From Nitrospina sp. (GTDB lineage Bacteria > Nitrospinota > Nitrospinia > Nitrospinales > Nitrospinaceae): a stretch of DNA of 6,885 nucleotides. The notes under the pieces were generated by a model, which searched no databases, was not told the DNA's origin, and was given only the letters and a program-made list of their open reading frames with translations. A program made the translations under genes and the position numbers. This document shows positions 1-4,544 of the stretch, piece by piece (the first letter of the stretch is position 1; every line of letters starts with the position of its first letter). The stretch spans positions 1 through 6,885 of the forward strand of contig SMVT01000152.1 of NCBI GenBank assembly GCA_004357365.1, read 5' to 3'.

Positions 1-452
1 GCGGAAACTTTGGTTTCCAGCGTACTGCTGTATTCATTCAATCGCCTGTTGCTGATATCGAGCAATTCCTTTTCATGCGCCAGCTCTTCCTTCAGTTTGT
101 CGGTGAAGGCCAGTTTTTCCTTCAACCCGCCGATGATCCAACCCGTCAGCATCAGAAACCCGGCCCATACGGTGAGGTGGAAATACATGTGAAATTTTTC
201 CTCATGTGCATAATAATTTTCCGGGTCGGCAATCACAAACACCCAAACCATGAGTATGGTGAAAAACGCACCCAGCACCGCTGTTCGGCGGCCCAGGTAA
301 TAACCAGCGAGCATAATCGGGAGGTAGTAGAAGTTGAGGAATGCAATCTTGGAATAAACGAAGAAATTGATCAGAACAACGCTGATCAAAATGGTAAAAA
401 TAAAATGGCTTTCGAAATGGTCGAAGATATACCGCTTGAGCTTTTGCATCAT
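1..452 (-). CDS. Membrane sensor protein, 5' part (paralogue of the histidine kinase at 5658-6869), cut by the window edge
   Basis: The minus strand is open from an ATG at 452 to base 1 and gives about 150 residues, so the 3' part lies outside. The product begins MMQKLKRYIF and has hydrophobic segments at about residues 17-35, 40-56, 58-76 and 92-110. A charged, probably coiled-coil stretch follows (about 110-150, including HEKELLDISNRRL) and ends LETKVSA at the edge. It aligns almost gap-free with residues 1-154 of the histidine kinase at the right edge; by eye close to half the positions match, including AGYY.G.R.A.LGAFF and ILMVWVF. The output domain is not visible. A HisKA/HATPase pair is the likeliest continuation, but a cyclase or GGDEF domain is possible. 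A strong Shine-Dalgarno (GGGGGAGG, 459-466) lies 6 bases before the first ATG; the second ATG (449) aligns better with the paralogue's start. Family and truncation are sure, output type is not. Confidence 0.87.
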   Translation of the reverse strand, partial: MMQKLKRYIFDHFESHFIFTILISVVLINFFVYSKIAFLNFYYLPIMLAGYYLGRRTAVLGAFFTILMVWVFVIADPENYYAHEEKFHMYFHLTVWAGFLMLTGWIIGGLKEKLAFTDKLKEELAHEKELLDISNRRLNEYSSTLETKVS

Positions 453-521
453 GGCTTACCTCCCCCGGTAAGGACGTTGCAGAAACAGACGATCTCTGTT
501 GGCTGGTTTGGATAGTCCCTT

Positions 522-527
522 ATTATA
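522..527 (-). promoter_or_regulatory. -10 box (TATAAT) for the left-edge sensor gene
   Basis: A perfect TATAAT reads on the minus strand 70 bases before the ATG at 452, so transcription would start near 515 with a leader of about 63 bases. At 16-18 base spacing no hexamer resembles TTGACA (TGTATT at 17). A promoter with a good -10 and no -35 often depends on an activator, and a palindrome sits where one would bind (543-569). The box directly follows a small hairpin, ACCCC-GAAT-GGGGT on the plus strand, at 527-540. Prediction from sequence only. Confidence 0.45.
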
Positions 528-542
528 CCCCGAATGGGGTTA

Positions 543-569
543 AAAATACATTATTTGTTCATGTATTTT
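543..569. promoter_or_regulatory. 9-bp perfect inverted repeat, possible activator site
   Basis: AAAATACAT (543-551) and ATGTATTTT (561-569) are perfect reverse complements around a 9-base centre. The centre, near 556, is about 41 bases upstream of the predicted start of the left-edge sensor gene. That is the usual place for a class II activator overlapping a missing -35. A role as an AT-rich RNA hairpin downstream of the TPR gene ending at 695 is the alternative. No T-tract follows on either strand, so it is not a standard terminator. Confidence 0.4.
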
Positions 570-645
570 GGGTTGCGGCGCCGGGTTCACAGCGTTGGGG
601 CATAGATATAAACCTATATAACGCAAGGGTTCTCCTGAGTATTGG

Positions 646-663
646 CGGCCCGGAGACGGGCTG
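646..663. repeat. Short GC-rich hairpin downstream of the small TPR gene
   Basis: GCCCG (648-652) and CGGGC (657-661) pair around the tetraloop GAGA; one G-T wobble and one C-G pair extend the stem to 646-663. It lies 32-49 bases past the stop codon of the TPR gene at 695-1048. It could stop or protect that transcript, but no run of U follows on the minus strand, so a standard intrinsic terminator is not supported. The rest of the 453-694 gap holds the promoter and palindrome given separately, and no gene was seen there. Confidence 0.3.
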
Positions 664-688
664 GGCGGGGAGAATGGGGTTATTCGGG
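658..688 (+). other. G-quadruplex motif on the template strand just after the small TPR gene
   Basis: Five G-runs (658-660, 663-665, 667-670, 676-679, 686-688) are separated by loops of 2, 1, 5 and 6 bases, which meets the usual G3+N1-7 rule for an intramolecular quadruplex. The G-rich strand is the plus strand, the template for the minus-strand TPR gene whose stop codon is only 7 bases away. It could slow or stop polymerase after that gene. The left end overlaps one arm of the 646-663 hairpin. Folding is not shown by sequence alone. Confidence 0.4.
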
Positions 689-694
689 AGGAGA

Positions 695-1048
695 TTATTT
701 TTTTTGGGCGTCCGGGTCCAAATCCGGGTATTTTTTGTACAGTTTGCTGAGCAGGTTGCGGGCGCTGGTGATATTGGACGCCTTGTTCGCTTTTTGAAAA
801 ATGGCTACCGCTTGCTGGAGGTGGACCACGGCCTCCTCCCCTTCTTCCAATCGATCGTACACCCACCCCAGGTTGAAATGCGTCGACCCTTTTTCCGGGT
901 TGTGCTTCAGCGATTCCTGAAATTCGTTCACCGCATCCCGGTACTGTTTATTCTTTCGGTGTTGCCAGGCGCGCTTAAAATGAATCTCGGCCGGATCTGT
1001 CGGCGGCGGTTTGGGCTGAAAGGAGGTTGGCAGTTTGAATTCGCTCAT
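695..1048 (-). CDS. Small TPR-repeat protein (117 aa)
   Basis: This 117-residue protein has no signal peptide or membrane segment and is probably cytoplasmic. A short proline-rich N-terminus (FQPKPPPTDPA) is followed by two TPR-like helical hairpins at about residues 20-53 (HFKRAW..RKNKQYRDAVNEF) and 54-87 (THFNLGWVYDRLEEGEEAVVHL). A final charged helix ends DPDAQKK. TPR repeats bind other proteins, but no partner is evident. From HFNL onwards it matches the end of the membrane TPR protein encoded just upstream (1135-2052). The two lie in the same direction 86 bases apart and may be co-transcribed, although a TATAAT in the gap could give this gene its own promoter. The start is fixed: an in-frame TAG lies 24 bases upstream with no other start codon between. 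No clear Shine-Dalgarno is present. Precise function unknown. Confidence 0.85.
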   Translation of the reverse strand: MSEFKLPTSFQPKPPPTDPAEIHFKRAWQHRKNKQYRDAVNEFQESLKHNPEKGSTHFNLGWVYDRLEEGEEAVVHLQQAVAIFQKANKASNITSARNLLSKLYKKYPDLDPDAQKK

Positions 1049-1068
1049 ATCGGTGGAACACCCGTCCT

Positions 1069-1119
1069 AAGGGGTACGACGAAGCCGGGAAGCAACCGGA
1101 TTAAGGAATTATACCCCTT
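1069..1119. promoter_or_regulatory. Inverted repeat with embedded TATAAT between the two TPR genes
   Basis: AAGGGGTA (1069-1076) and TACCCCTT (1112-1119) are perfect 8-bp inverted arms around 35 bases. The loop can itself form a small CCGG/CCGG stem (1085-1088 with 1096-1099). On the minus strand the right arm reads into a perfect TATAAT (1108-1113), which would start transcription near 1101, about 53 bases before the ATG of the small TPR gene. No good -35 is seen (GACCTC at 17-base spacing). It may be a weak or regulated internal promoter, or an RNA fold processed between the two genes. Confidence 0.35.
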
Positions 1120-1134
1120 TCCTGCCCAGCGAGG

Positions 1135-2052
1135 TCAGTGAATAATATCCTCCGGGCGCAATTTGAATTTCCTGATGATGAGTTCCTTGTTCTGCCGGGC
1201 CTTGCCTGCCCATTCATGCTGTTCCGCCTGTTGGTACAAATCCTCCGCCCGTTGCATATGCGCCACGGCTTTGTATTTCTGTTCCGCTTTATAATAAATC
1301 ATGGCGAGGTTGAAATGCCCGCCGGCGGCATCCGGTTTCAACTCCAGCGCCCTCTGTGCGGTCAGTTCCGCCCGGTGCCATTGCTCGAGCCGGATGAACG
1401 CCGAACTCAGCCGGGTCCACACCCGCGGGTTGTCCGGATCCAGGCGCCCGGCCTGTTTGAGCGCGGGCAGGGCCCGTTCGGTGTCGCCCTGTTTCAGGTA
1501 AACCTCGCCCAGGGTCAGGTAGGCCAGCGGTTGTTCCAGGTCCAGCTCCAGGGCTTTCAGGGAGTTTTCCAGGGCTCCCGGGTACTGTTTGAAAAACAGG
1601 CGGCAGGCTCCCATCACCGCATGGTCTCTGGCCCTCCCCGGGTCCAGTTGAACCGCCTGCTCGGCCAGCTCCAGCGCGCGCCGGTACTGCTCCATTTTGA
1701 AATGGACCCAGGCGCCGGTCGATACATACTCGACGTTGCGGGGGTACAGTTTGTACAGCGTGCGGATCACATCCAGCGCCCGCACCCGTTTGCCCTCTTT
1801 CATCAATTGCTGGACCGCGACGAGCTCCTTACCTTTTTCCACGTGAATGGGTTCGTCCCCCCCTTGGAACACACCGATCCCGCGCTGGCTGGCGTAATAA
1901 TAAATGGGGATTCCGATGAGCAGGACAGCCAGCATCACGATGGCCCCCGCCCTCAAAATTTTGTTGCGTCGGGGCTCCGGCGGCGGTTTGGACGAAGGGA
2001 TGTCCTCCGGCTGGTAGATATTCCTGTATTTATCAATTCCCGGGCGCGGCAT
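1135..2052 (-). CDS. Membrane-anchored TPR-repeat protein (305 aa)
   Basis: A basic, proline-rich N-terminus (residues 1-33, ending EPRRNK) leads into one hydrophobic segment at about 35-53 (AGAIVMLAVLLIGIPIYYY). The rest is helical, with about six TPR-like units from residue 71 to 276. The clearest are 107-140 (GAWVHFKMEQYRRALELAEQ), 175-208 (LAYLTLGEVYLKQGDTERAL) and 209-242. The positive N-terminus predicts a signal anchor with the repeats in the periplasm. Such proteins scaffold envelope or respiratory complexes; the partner cannot be named here. The C-terminus (246-300) resembles the small TPR protein downstream. The start at 2052 has a Shine-Dalgarno GGGGAG (2058-2063) 5 bases away, and a good promoter lies just upstream. 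A 328-codon open frame antisense to it is a composition shadow. The fold is sure, the role unknown. Confidence 0.9.
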   Translation of the reverse strand: MPRPGIDKYRNIYQPEDIPSSKPPPEPRRNKILRAGAIVMLAVLLIGIPIYYYASQRGIGVFQGGDEPIHVEKGKELVAVQQLMKEGKRVRALDVIRTLYKLYPRNVEYVSTGAWVHFKMEQYRRALELAEQAVQLDPGRARDHAVMGACRLFFKQYPGALENSLKALELDLEQPLAYLTLGEVYLKQGDTERALPALKQAGRLDPDNPRVWTRLSSAFIRLEQWHRAELTAQRALELKPDAAGGHFNLAMIYYKAEQKYKAVAHMQRAEDLYQQAEQHEWAGKARQNKELIIRKFKLRPEDIIH

Positions 2053-2077
2053 TTCAACTCCCCATTCAAATTGTGTA

Positions 2078-2096
2078 ACTCTTTTATTTTAAGAGT
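2078..2096. promoter_or_regulatory. 6-bp inverted repeat over the -10 of the TPR promoter, possible operator
   Basis: ACTCTT (2078-2083) and AAGAGT (2091-2096) are perfect inverted arms around 7 bases. The element covers the predicted -10 (2086-2091) and the predicted start point near 2079. A protein bound here would block the promoter. It could equally be an AT-rich hairpin without a function. Confidence 0.35.
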
Positions 2097-2114
2097 GGGG
2101 TGGGTGTTTGTAAA
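2086..2114 (-). promoter_or_regulatory. Sigma-70-type promoter for the membrane TPR gene
   Basis: TTTACA (2109-2114) and TAAAAT (2086-2091) read on the minus strand with a 17-base spacer. Each hexamer differs from consensus at one base. Transcription would start near 2079, about 27 bases before the ATG at 2052. This is the best promoter in the window. The -35 box abuts a palindromic repeat at 2115-2141. Confidence 0.6.
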
Positions 2115-2141
2115 GCCAGCGTGACGCTGGACCCAGCTGGC
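2115..2141. repeat. REP-like palindromic repeat, copy 1
   Basis: CCAGCGT-G-ACGCTGG (2116-2130) is a perfect palindrome with 7-bp arms. GCCAGC (2115-2120) can pair instead with GCTGGC (2136-2141). A diverged second copy lies exactly 100 bases further on (2216-2230). Small GC-rich palindromes in intergenic DNA are typical of REP-like dispersed repeats. Here it also abuts the -35 box of the TPR promoter. Confidence 0.5.
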
Positions 2142-2200
2142 TGAAACGTTCACTGCTCCCATTGATCCATGGGGGCATATCCATGTTTTTCATATTACCT

Positions 2201-2241
2201 GCGGAGGTACTCCGCCCAGCGTGACGCCGGACCCCGCTTGG
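2201..2241. repeat. REP-like composite repeat downstream of yjbQ
   Basis: GCGGAG-GTA-CTCCGC (2201-2215) is a perfect 6-bp palindrome. It is followed at once by CCAGCGTGACGCCGG (2216-2230), which matches copy 1 at 2116-2130 except for one base, and the similarity continues through GGACCC(C) to about 2241. It lies 110 bases past the yjbQ stop codon. The first palindrome recurs upstream of yjbQ at 2839-2852. The remainder of the 2053-2324 gap shows only the TPR promoter and no gene. Confidence 0.5.
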
Positions 2242-2324
2242 CATAGGCTGAATGGCGCGATGGAAGGGTAATCTTCGCAGCCGAAAGTACTCGAAATATT
2301 TTCACTTTGTATAGCTTGGCCACT

Positions 2325-2744
2325 CTACTCTCCCGACAGGTGCAGAACCACCTGTCTTCGGTGGGGTGCGGTCCGGTGCTCGAACAGGTAAACATCCTGC
2401 CAGGTGCCGAGCGCGAGGCGGCCGTTCACCAGCGGCACCGAAATCTGTGTCTGGGTGAGAGCCGAGCGGATATGGGCGGGCATGTCGTCATCACCTTCCG
2501 CGGAATGCCGGTATTGCGGGTCGCCGTCCGGCACCATCCGGTCCAGAAACGCGCTCAAGTCGCTCAGCACATCCGGATCGGCGTTTTCCTGAATTACCAG
2601 CGAGGCCGAGGTGTGCCGGATGAACACGGTGAGCAGTCCGGTGGTCATCCCCTGGCTAAGCACCCAGGAGACGATCTCATCATTGATGTTGACCAGCCCC
2701 CGCCCCCGGGTTTTGACCGATATCTCGTGCGTCGCCTGTTTCAT
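2325..2744 (-). CDS. yjbQ: YjbQ / UPF0047 family protein (secondary thiamine-phosphate synthase type)
   Basis: The 139-residue product shows the family motifs in order: HTSAS (44-48), IQENADPDV (51-59), EGDDDMPAHI (83-92), GRLALGTWQ (108-116) and EHR (122-124), ending in HLSGE. The conserved His, Asp and Glu residues line the pocket in this small cytoplasmic family. E. coli YjbQ shows weak thiamine-phosphate synthase activity, but the real role is unsettled. The start at 2744 gives MKQATHEISV, the normal family beginning and length, with AAAAGG 6 bases or so upstream. An in-frame ATG at 2804 would add 20 unrelated residues (about 160 aa in total) without a Shine-Dalgarno and was rejected. It is divergent from gdhA and flanked by GCGGAG/CTCCGC palindromes. 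No thiamine gene lies nearby. Confidence 0.95.
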   Translation of the reverse strand: MKQATHEISVKTRGRGLVNINDEIVSWVLSQGMTTGLLTVFIRHTSASLVIQENADPDVLSDLSAFLDRMVPDGDPQYRHSAEGDDDMPAHIRSALTQTQISVPLVNGRLALGTWQDVYLFEHRTAPHRRQVVLHLSGE

Positions 2745-2770
2745 AGTTGGCCTTTTCGGACATTCATCTG

Positions 2771-2799
2771 ATAATACAGGGAAGCCGCGTGTTTGGCAC
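2771..2799 (-). promoter_or_regulatory. Possible promoter for yjbQ
   Basis: GTGCCA (2794-2799) and TATTAT (2771-2776) read on the minus strand with a 17-base spacer. They match four and five of six consensus bases. Transcription would start near 2764, giving a leader of about 20 bases for the 2744 start. This would leave the alternative ATG at 2804 outside the message and so agrees with the shorter protein. Confidence 0.4.
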
Positions 2800-2838
2800 C
2801 CCAATTCATTTTAGCTCGGTAAATGTTGCCCGTTGCCC

Positions 2839-2852
2839 GCGGAGGACTCCGC
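2839..2852. repeat. GCGGAG/CTCCGC palindrome upstream of yjbQ
   Basis: GCGGAG-GA-CTCCGC has perfect 6-bp arms and repeats the element at 2201-2215 on the other side of yjbQ. It is preceded by a tandem pair of GTTGCCC (2825-2838). It is probably a member of a dispersed repeat family, or the two copies bracket a past insertion. Confidence 0.45.
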
Positions 2853-2887
2853 TAATATAGAGGAAAACGGGTAAAATCCAGTGACCT

Positions 2888-2905
2888 TCCCTCAAAAAAG
2901 AGGGA
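2888..2905. repeat. Perfect hairpin with an A6 loop in the gdhA upstream region
   Basis: TCCCTC (2888-2893) and GAGGGA (2900-2905) pair perfectly around six A bases. No T-tract follows on either strand, so it is not a standard terminator. It lies 110-128 bases before the gdhA start and could be a protein site or part of a long leader RNA. Confidence 0.35.
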
Positions 2906-2931
2906 TAGAATTCGGGCTAACCCCCTGAATT

Positions 2932-2979
2932 TATAAACTACCCCCTTTCCTCAATTTAGGTATAGCATAGAGGTATAGG
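2932..2979 (+). promoter_or_regulatory. Candidate promoter region of gdhA, weakly resolved
   Basis: Several -10-like hexamers lie here: TATAAA (2932-2937), TATAGC (2961-2966) and TATAGG (2974-2979), but none has a convincing -35. A direct repeat GGTATAG occurs at 2959-2965 and 2972-2978, 13 bases from start to start. No clear choice can be made, so the promoter may need an activator or another sigma factor. Confidence 0.25.
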
Positions 2980-3015
2980 GCTTGAAACAGGGGGGCATCT
3001 TTCTCGGAGTGGCCT

Positions 3016-4440
3016 ATGGCAACGACCGTCCATCAGGAAAAAAGTTTTCGCGAAAACGTTAATTTGGTTTTCGATATCGCCGCTGCCACTCTCCAAATTT
3101 CGGATGGGCTGGCGTATTACCTGAAAGGCGTCTACAACGTTTACCAAGTCCGCTTTCCCGTAAAAATCGAAGGCAAGGTCGAAAGCTTCATCGGCTGGCG
3201 CGCCGTCCACAGCGAACACAAACTCCCCACCAAGGGCGGCATCCGTTACTCCCCCCTGGTCAATCAGGACGAAATCGAAGCGCTGGCGGCGCTCATGTCC
3301 TACAAGTGCGCGCTGGTCGACGTCCCCTTCGGCGGGTCCAAGGGCGGGGTGGTGGTCGACCCCAAAAAATACGACGATGCCACTATGGAGCGTATCACCC
3401 GCCGCTTCGCATACGAATTGATCAAAAAGGACTACATCAATCCCGCCACCAGCGTTCCCGCGCCGGACATGGGGACCGGTCCGCGCGAGATGGCGTGGAT
3501 CGCCGACACTTACATGGAACACCGCCCGGACGATATCAACGCCCTCGGCTGTGTCACCGGCAAACCGGTCAGCTTGGGCGGCATTCCGGGACGCACCGAA
3601 GCGACAGGCCGGGGCGTGGTGTACGGCATCCGCGAATTCTTCCGCCACCCGGAGGATAGAAAAAGAGCCGGCCTCGAAGGCACGCTCGAAGGCAAGACCG
3701 TTATCATCCAGGGACTCGGTAATGTCGGCTACCACACCGCCAAAATCCTCGAAGCCGAAGACGGCGCGAAAATTATCGGCATCATCGAACACGACGGCGC
3801 ATTGATGGATCACAACGGCCTGAGCGTGGAAAAAGTAAACACCTACAACAAAGAACACGGCGGGGTGAAGGGCTACCCCGACGCCCAGTATTTCGAAAAC
3901 GGCAACGCGATTCTGGAAGAGAAATGCGACTTTTTGATTCCGGCGGCGATGGAAGGGGTGATCCATATGGAAAACGCCCCGCGCATCAAAGCCAACCTGA
4001 TCGCCGAGGCGGCGAACGGACCCGTCACCTTCGGCGCCGATGCCATCTTAAGGCAGAAGGGAGTGGTGATGATTCCCGATATTTTTCTCAACGCCGGCGG
4101 GGTGGTCGTCTCTTATTTCGAATGGATCAAGAACCTGTCGCACATCCGCTTCGGCCGCCTCACCCGCCGCCATGAGGTCAGCCAGAACGATCTGTTGCTG
4201 AAGGCCATCGAATCCAACGGCCATAAAATTCCCACCGGGCTGGCGGAGAAACTCCTGCACGGCCCCAATGAGCTGGACCTCGTCCGTTCCGCGCTGGACG
4301 ACACCATGCGCGACGCCTTCCAGCAGATTCGCGACCGCTACTGGTCGCATGACAAAATCGAATCCTACCGCATCGCCGCCATGGCCATCGGCATCGAGAA
4401 AATCGCCCTCAGCATCCAGGACCGCGGCTTGTATCCGTAA
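3016..4440 (+). CDS. gdhA: Glutamate dehydrogenase, animal-like class with antenna-like insertion
   Basis: The 474-residue product interconverts glutamate and 2-oxoglutarate plus ammonia. The substrate domain shows KGGIRY (K73), SYKCALVDVPFGGSKGG (K97, probable catalytic K109) and PAPDMGT (D151). The Rossmann domain has GLGNVG (233-238) and an acidic IIEHDG (255-260) after the second strand, which favours NAD. EAANGPVT (331-338) and NAGGVVVSYFEW (359-370) follow. Segments such as RRFAYEL, DINALGCVTGKP and IKNLSHIRFGRLT look more like vertebrate GDH than Bacillus GDH. Residues about 380-425 form an insertion at the site of the animal antenna. The start has GGAG (3006-3009) 6 bases upstream. 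purM follows 104 bases on, probably with its own promoter. The enzyme class is sure; cofactor preference is inferred. Leucine or phenylalanine dehydrogenase is unlikely. Confidence 0.96.
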   Translation: MATTVHQEKSFRENVNLVFDIAAATLQISDGLAYYLKGVYNVYQVRFPVKIEGKVESFIGWRAVHSEHKLPTKGGIRYSPLVNQDEIEALAALMSYKCALVDVPFGGSKGGVVVDPKKYDDATMERITRRFAYELIKKDYINPATSVPAPDMGTGPREMAWIADTYMEHRPDDINALGCVTGKPVSLGGIPGRTEATGRGVVYGIREFFRHPEDRKRAGLEGTLEGKTVIIQGLGNVGYHTAKILEAEDGAKIIGIIEHDGALMDHNGLSVEKVNTYNKEHGGVKGYPDAQYFENGNAILEEKCDFLIPAAMEGVIHMENAPRIKANLIAEAANGPVTFGADAILRQKGVVMIPDIFLNAGGVVVSYFEWIKNLSHIRFGRLTRRHEVSQNDLLLKAIESNGHKIPTGLAEKLLHGPNELDLVRSALDDTMRDAFQQIRDRYWSHDKIESYRIAAMAIGIEKIALSIQDRGLYP

Positions 4441-4498
4441 GCGTTGGGCAAGTACAACCCCTCATCCATTCAAAAATTTCCAAGGGTATTCTCCATAA

Positions 4499-4507
4499 TG
4501 CTATAGT
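4499..4507 (+). promoter_or_regulatory. Extended -10 promoter for purM
   Basis: TGCTATAGT is an extended -10 (TGN plus TATAGT, one base from consensus). It would start transcription near 4514, about 31 bases before the purM ATG. The -35 is poor (TTCCAA at 4478-4483, 18-base spacing), as is usual for extended -10 promoters. The box lies inside a small inverted repeat, GCTA-TAG-TAGC (4500-4510). CATAAT at 4494-4499 is an alternative -10. Confidence 0.4.
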
Positions 4508-4544
4508 AGCGCCAGCAACCCTTATCCTCGTCATTGAATCGATC

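Noticed and set aside
75..515. A 146-codon plus-strand open frame at the left edge
   Set aside because: The minus strand here encodes a clear paralogue of the right-edge kinase, so the plus-strand frame is a shadow.
1138..2124. A 328-codon open frame on the plus strand opposite the membrane TPR gene
   Set aside because: It has no recognisable motif and mirrors the TPR gene exactly; the minus-strand product has clear TPR repeats, a membrane anchor, a Shine-Dalgarno and a promoter.
2158..2190. A hairpin (CCCAT/ATGGG) with a downstream T-run as a terminator on the plus strand
   Set aside because: The stem is only 4-5 bp and no plus-strand gene ends nearby.
2745..2804. A 20-residue N-terminal extension of YjbQ from an ATG at 2804
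   Set aside because: It has no Shine-Dalgarno, lies upstream of the likely transcription start and adds residues the family does not have.
2793..2808. A sigma-54-like element (TTGGCAC, then N5 and TTCA) pointing at gdhA
   Set aside because: The -24 half is good, but the essential GC of the -12 half is replaced by CA, and it is about 200 bases from the gene.
2956..3966. A 336-codon open frame on the minus strand opposite gdhA
   Set aside because: It is antisense to an unmistakable glutamate dehydrogenase, and its repetitive V/F/D composition is that of a shadow frame.
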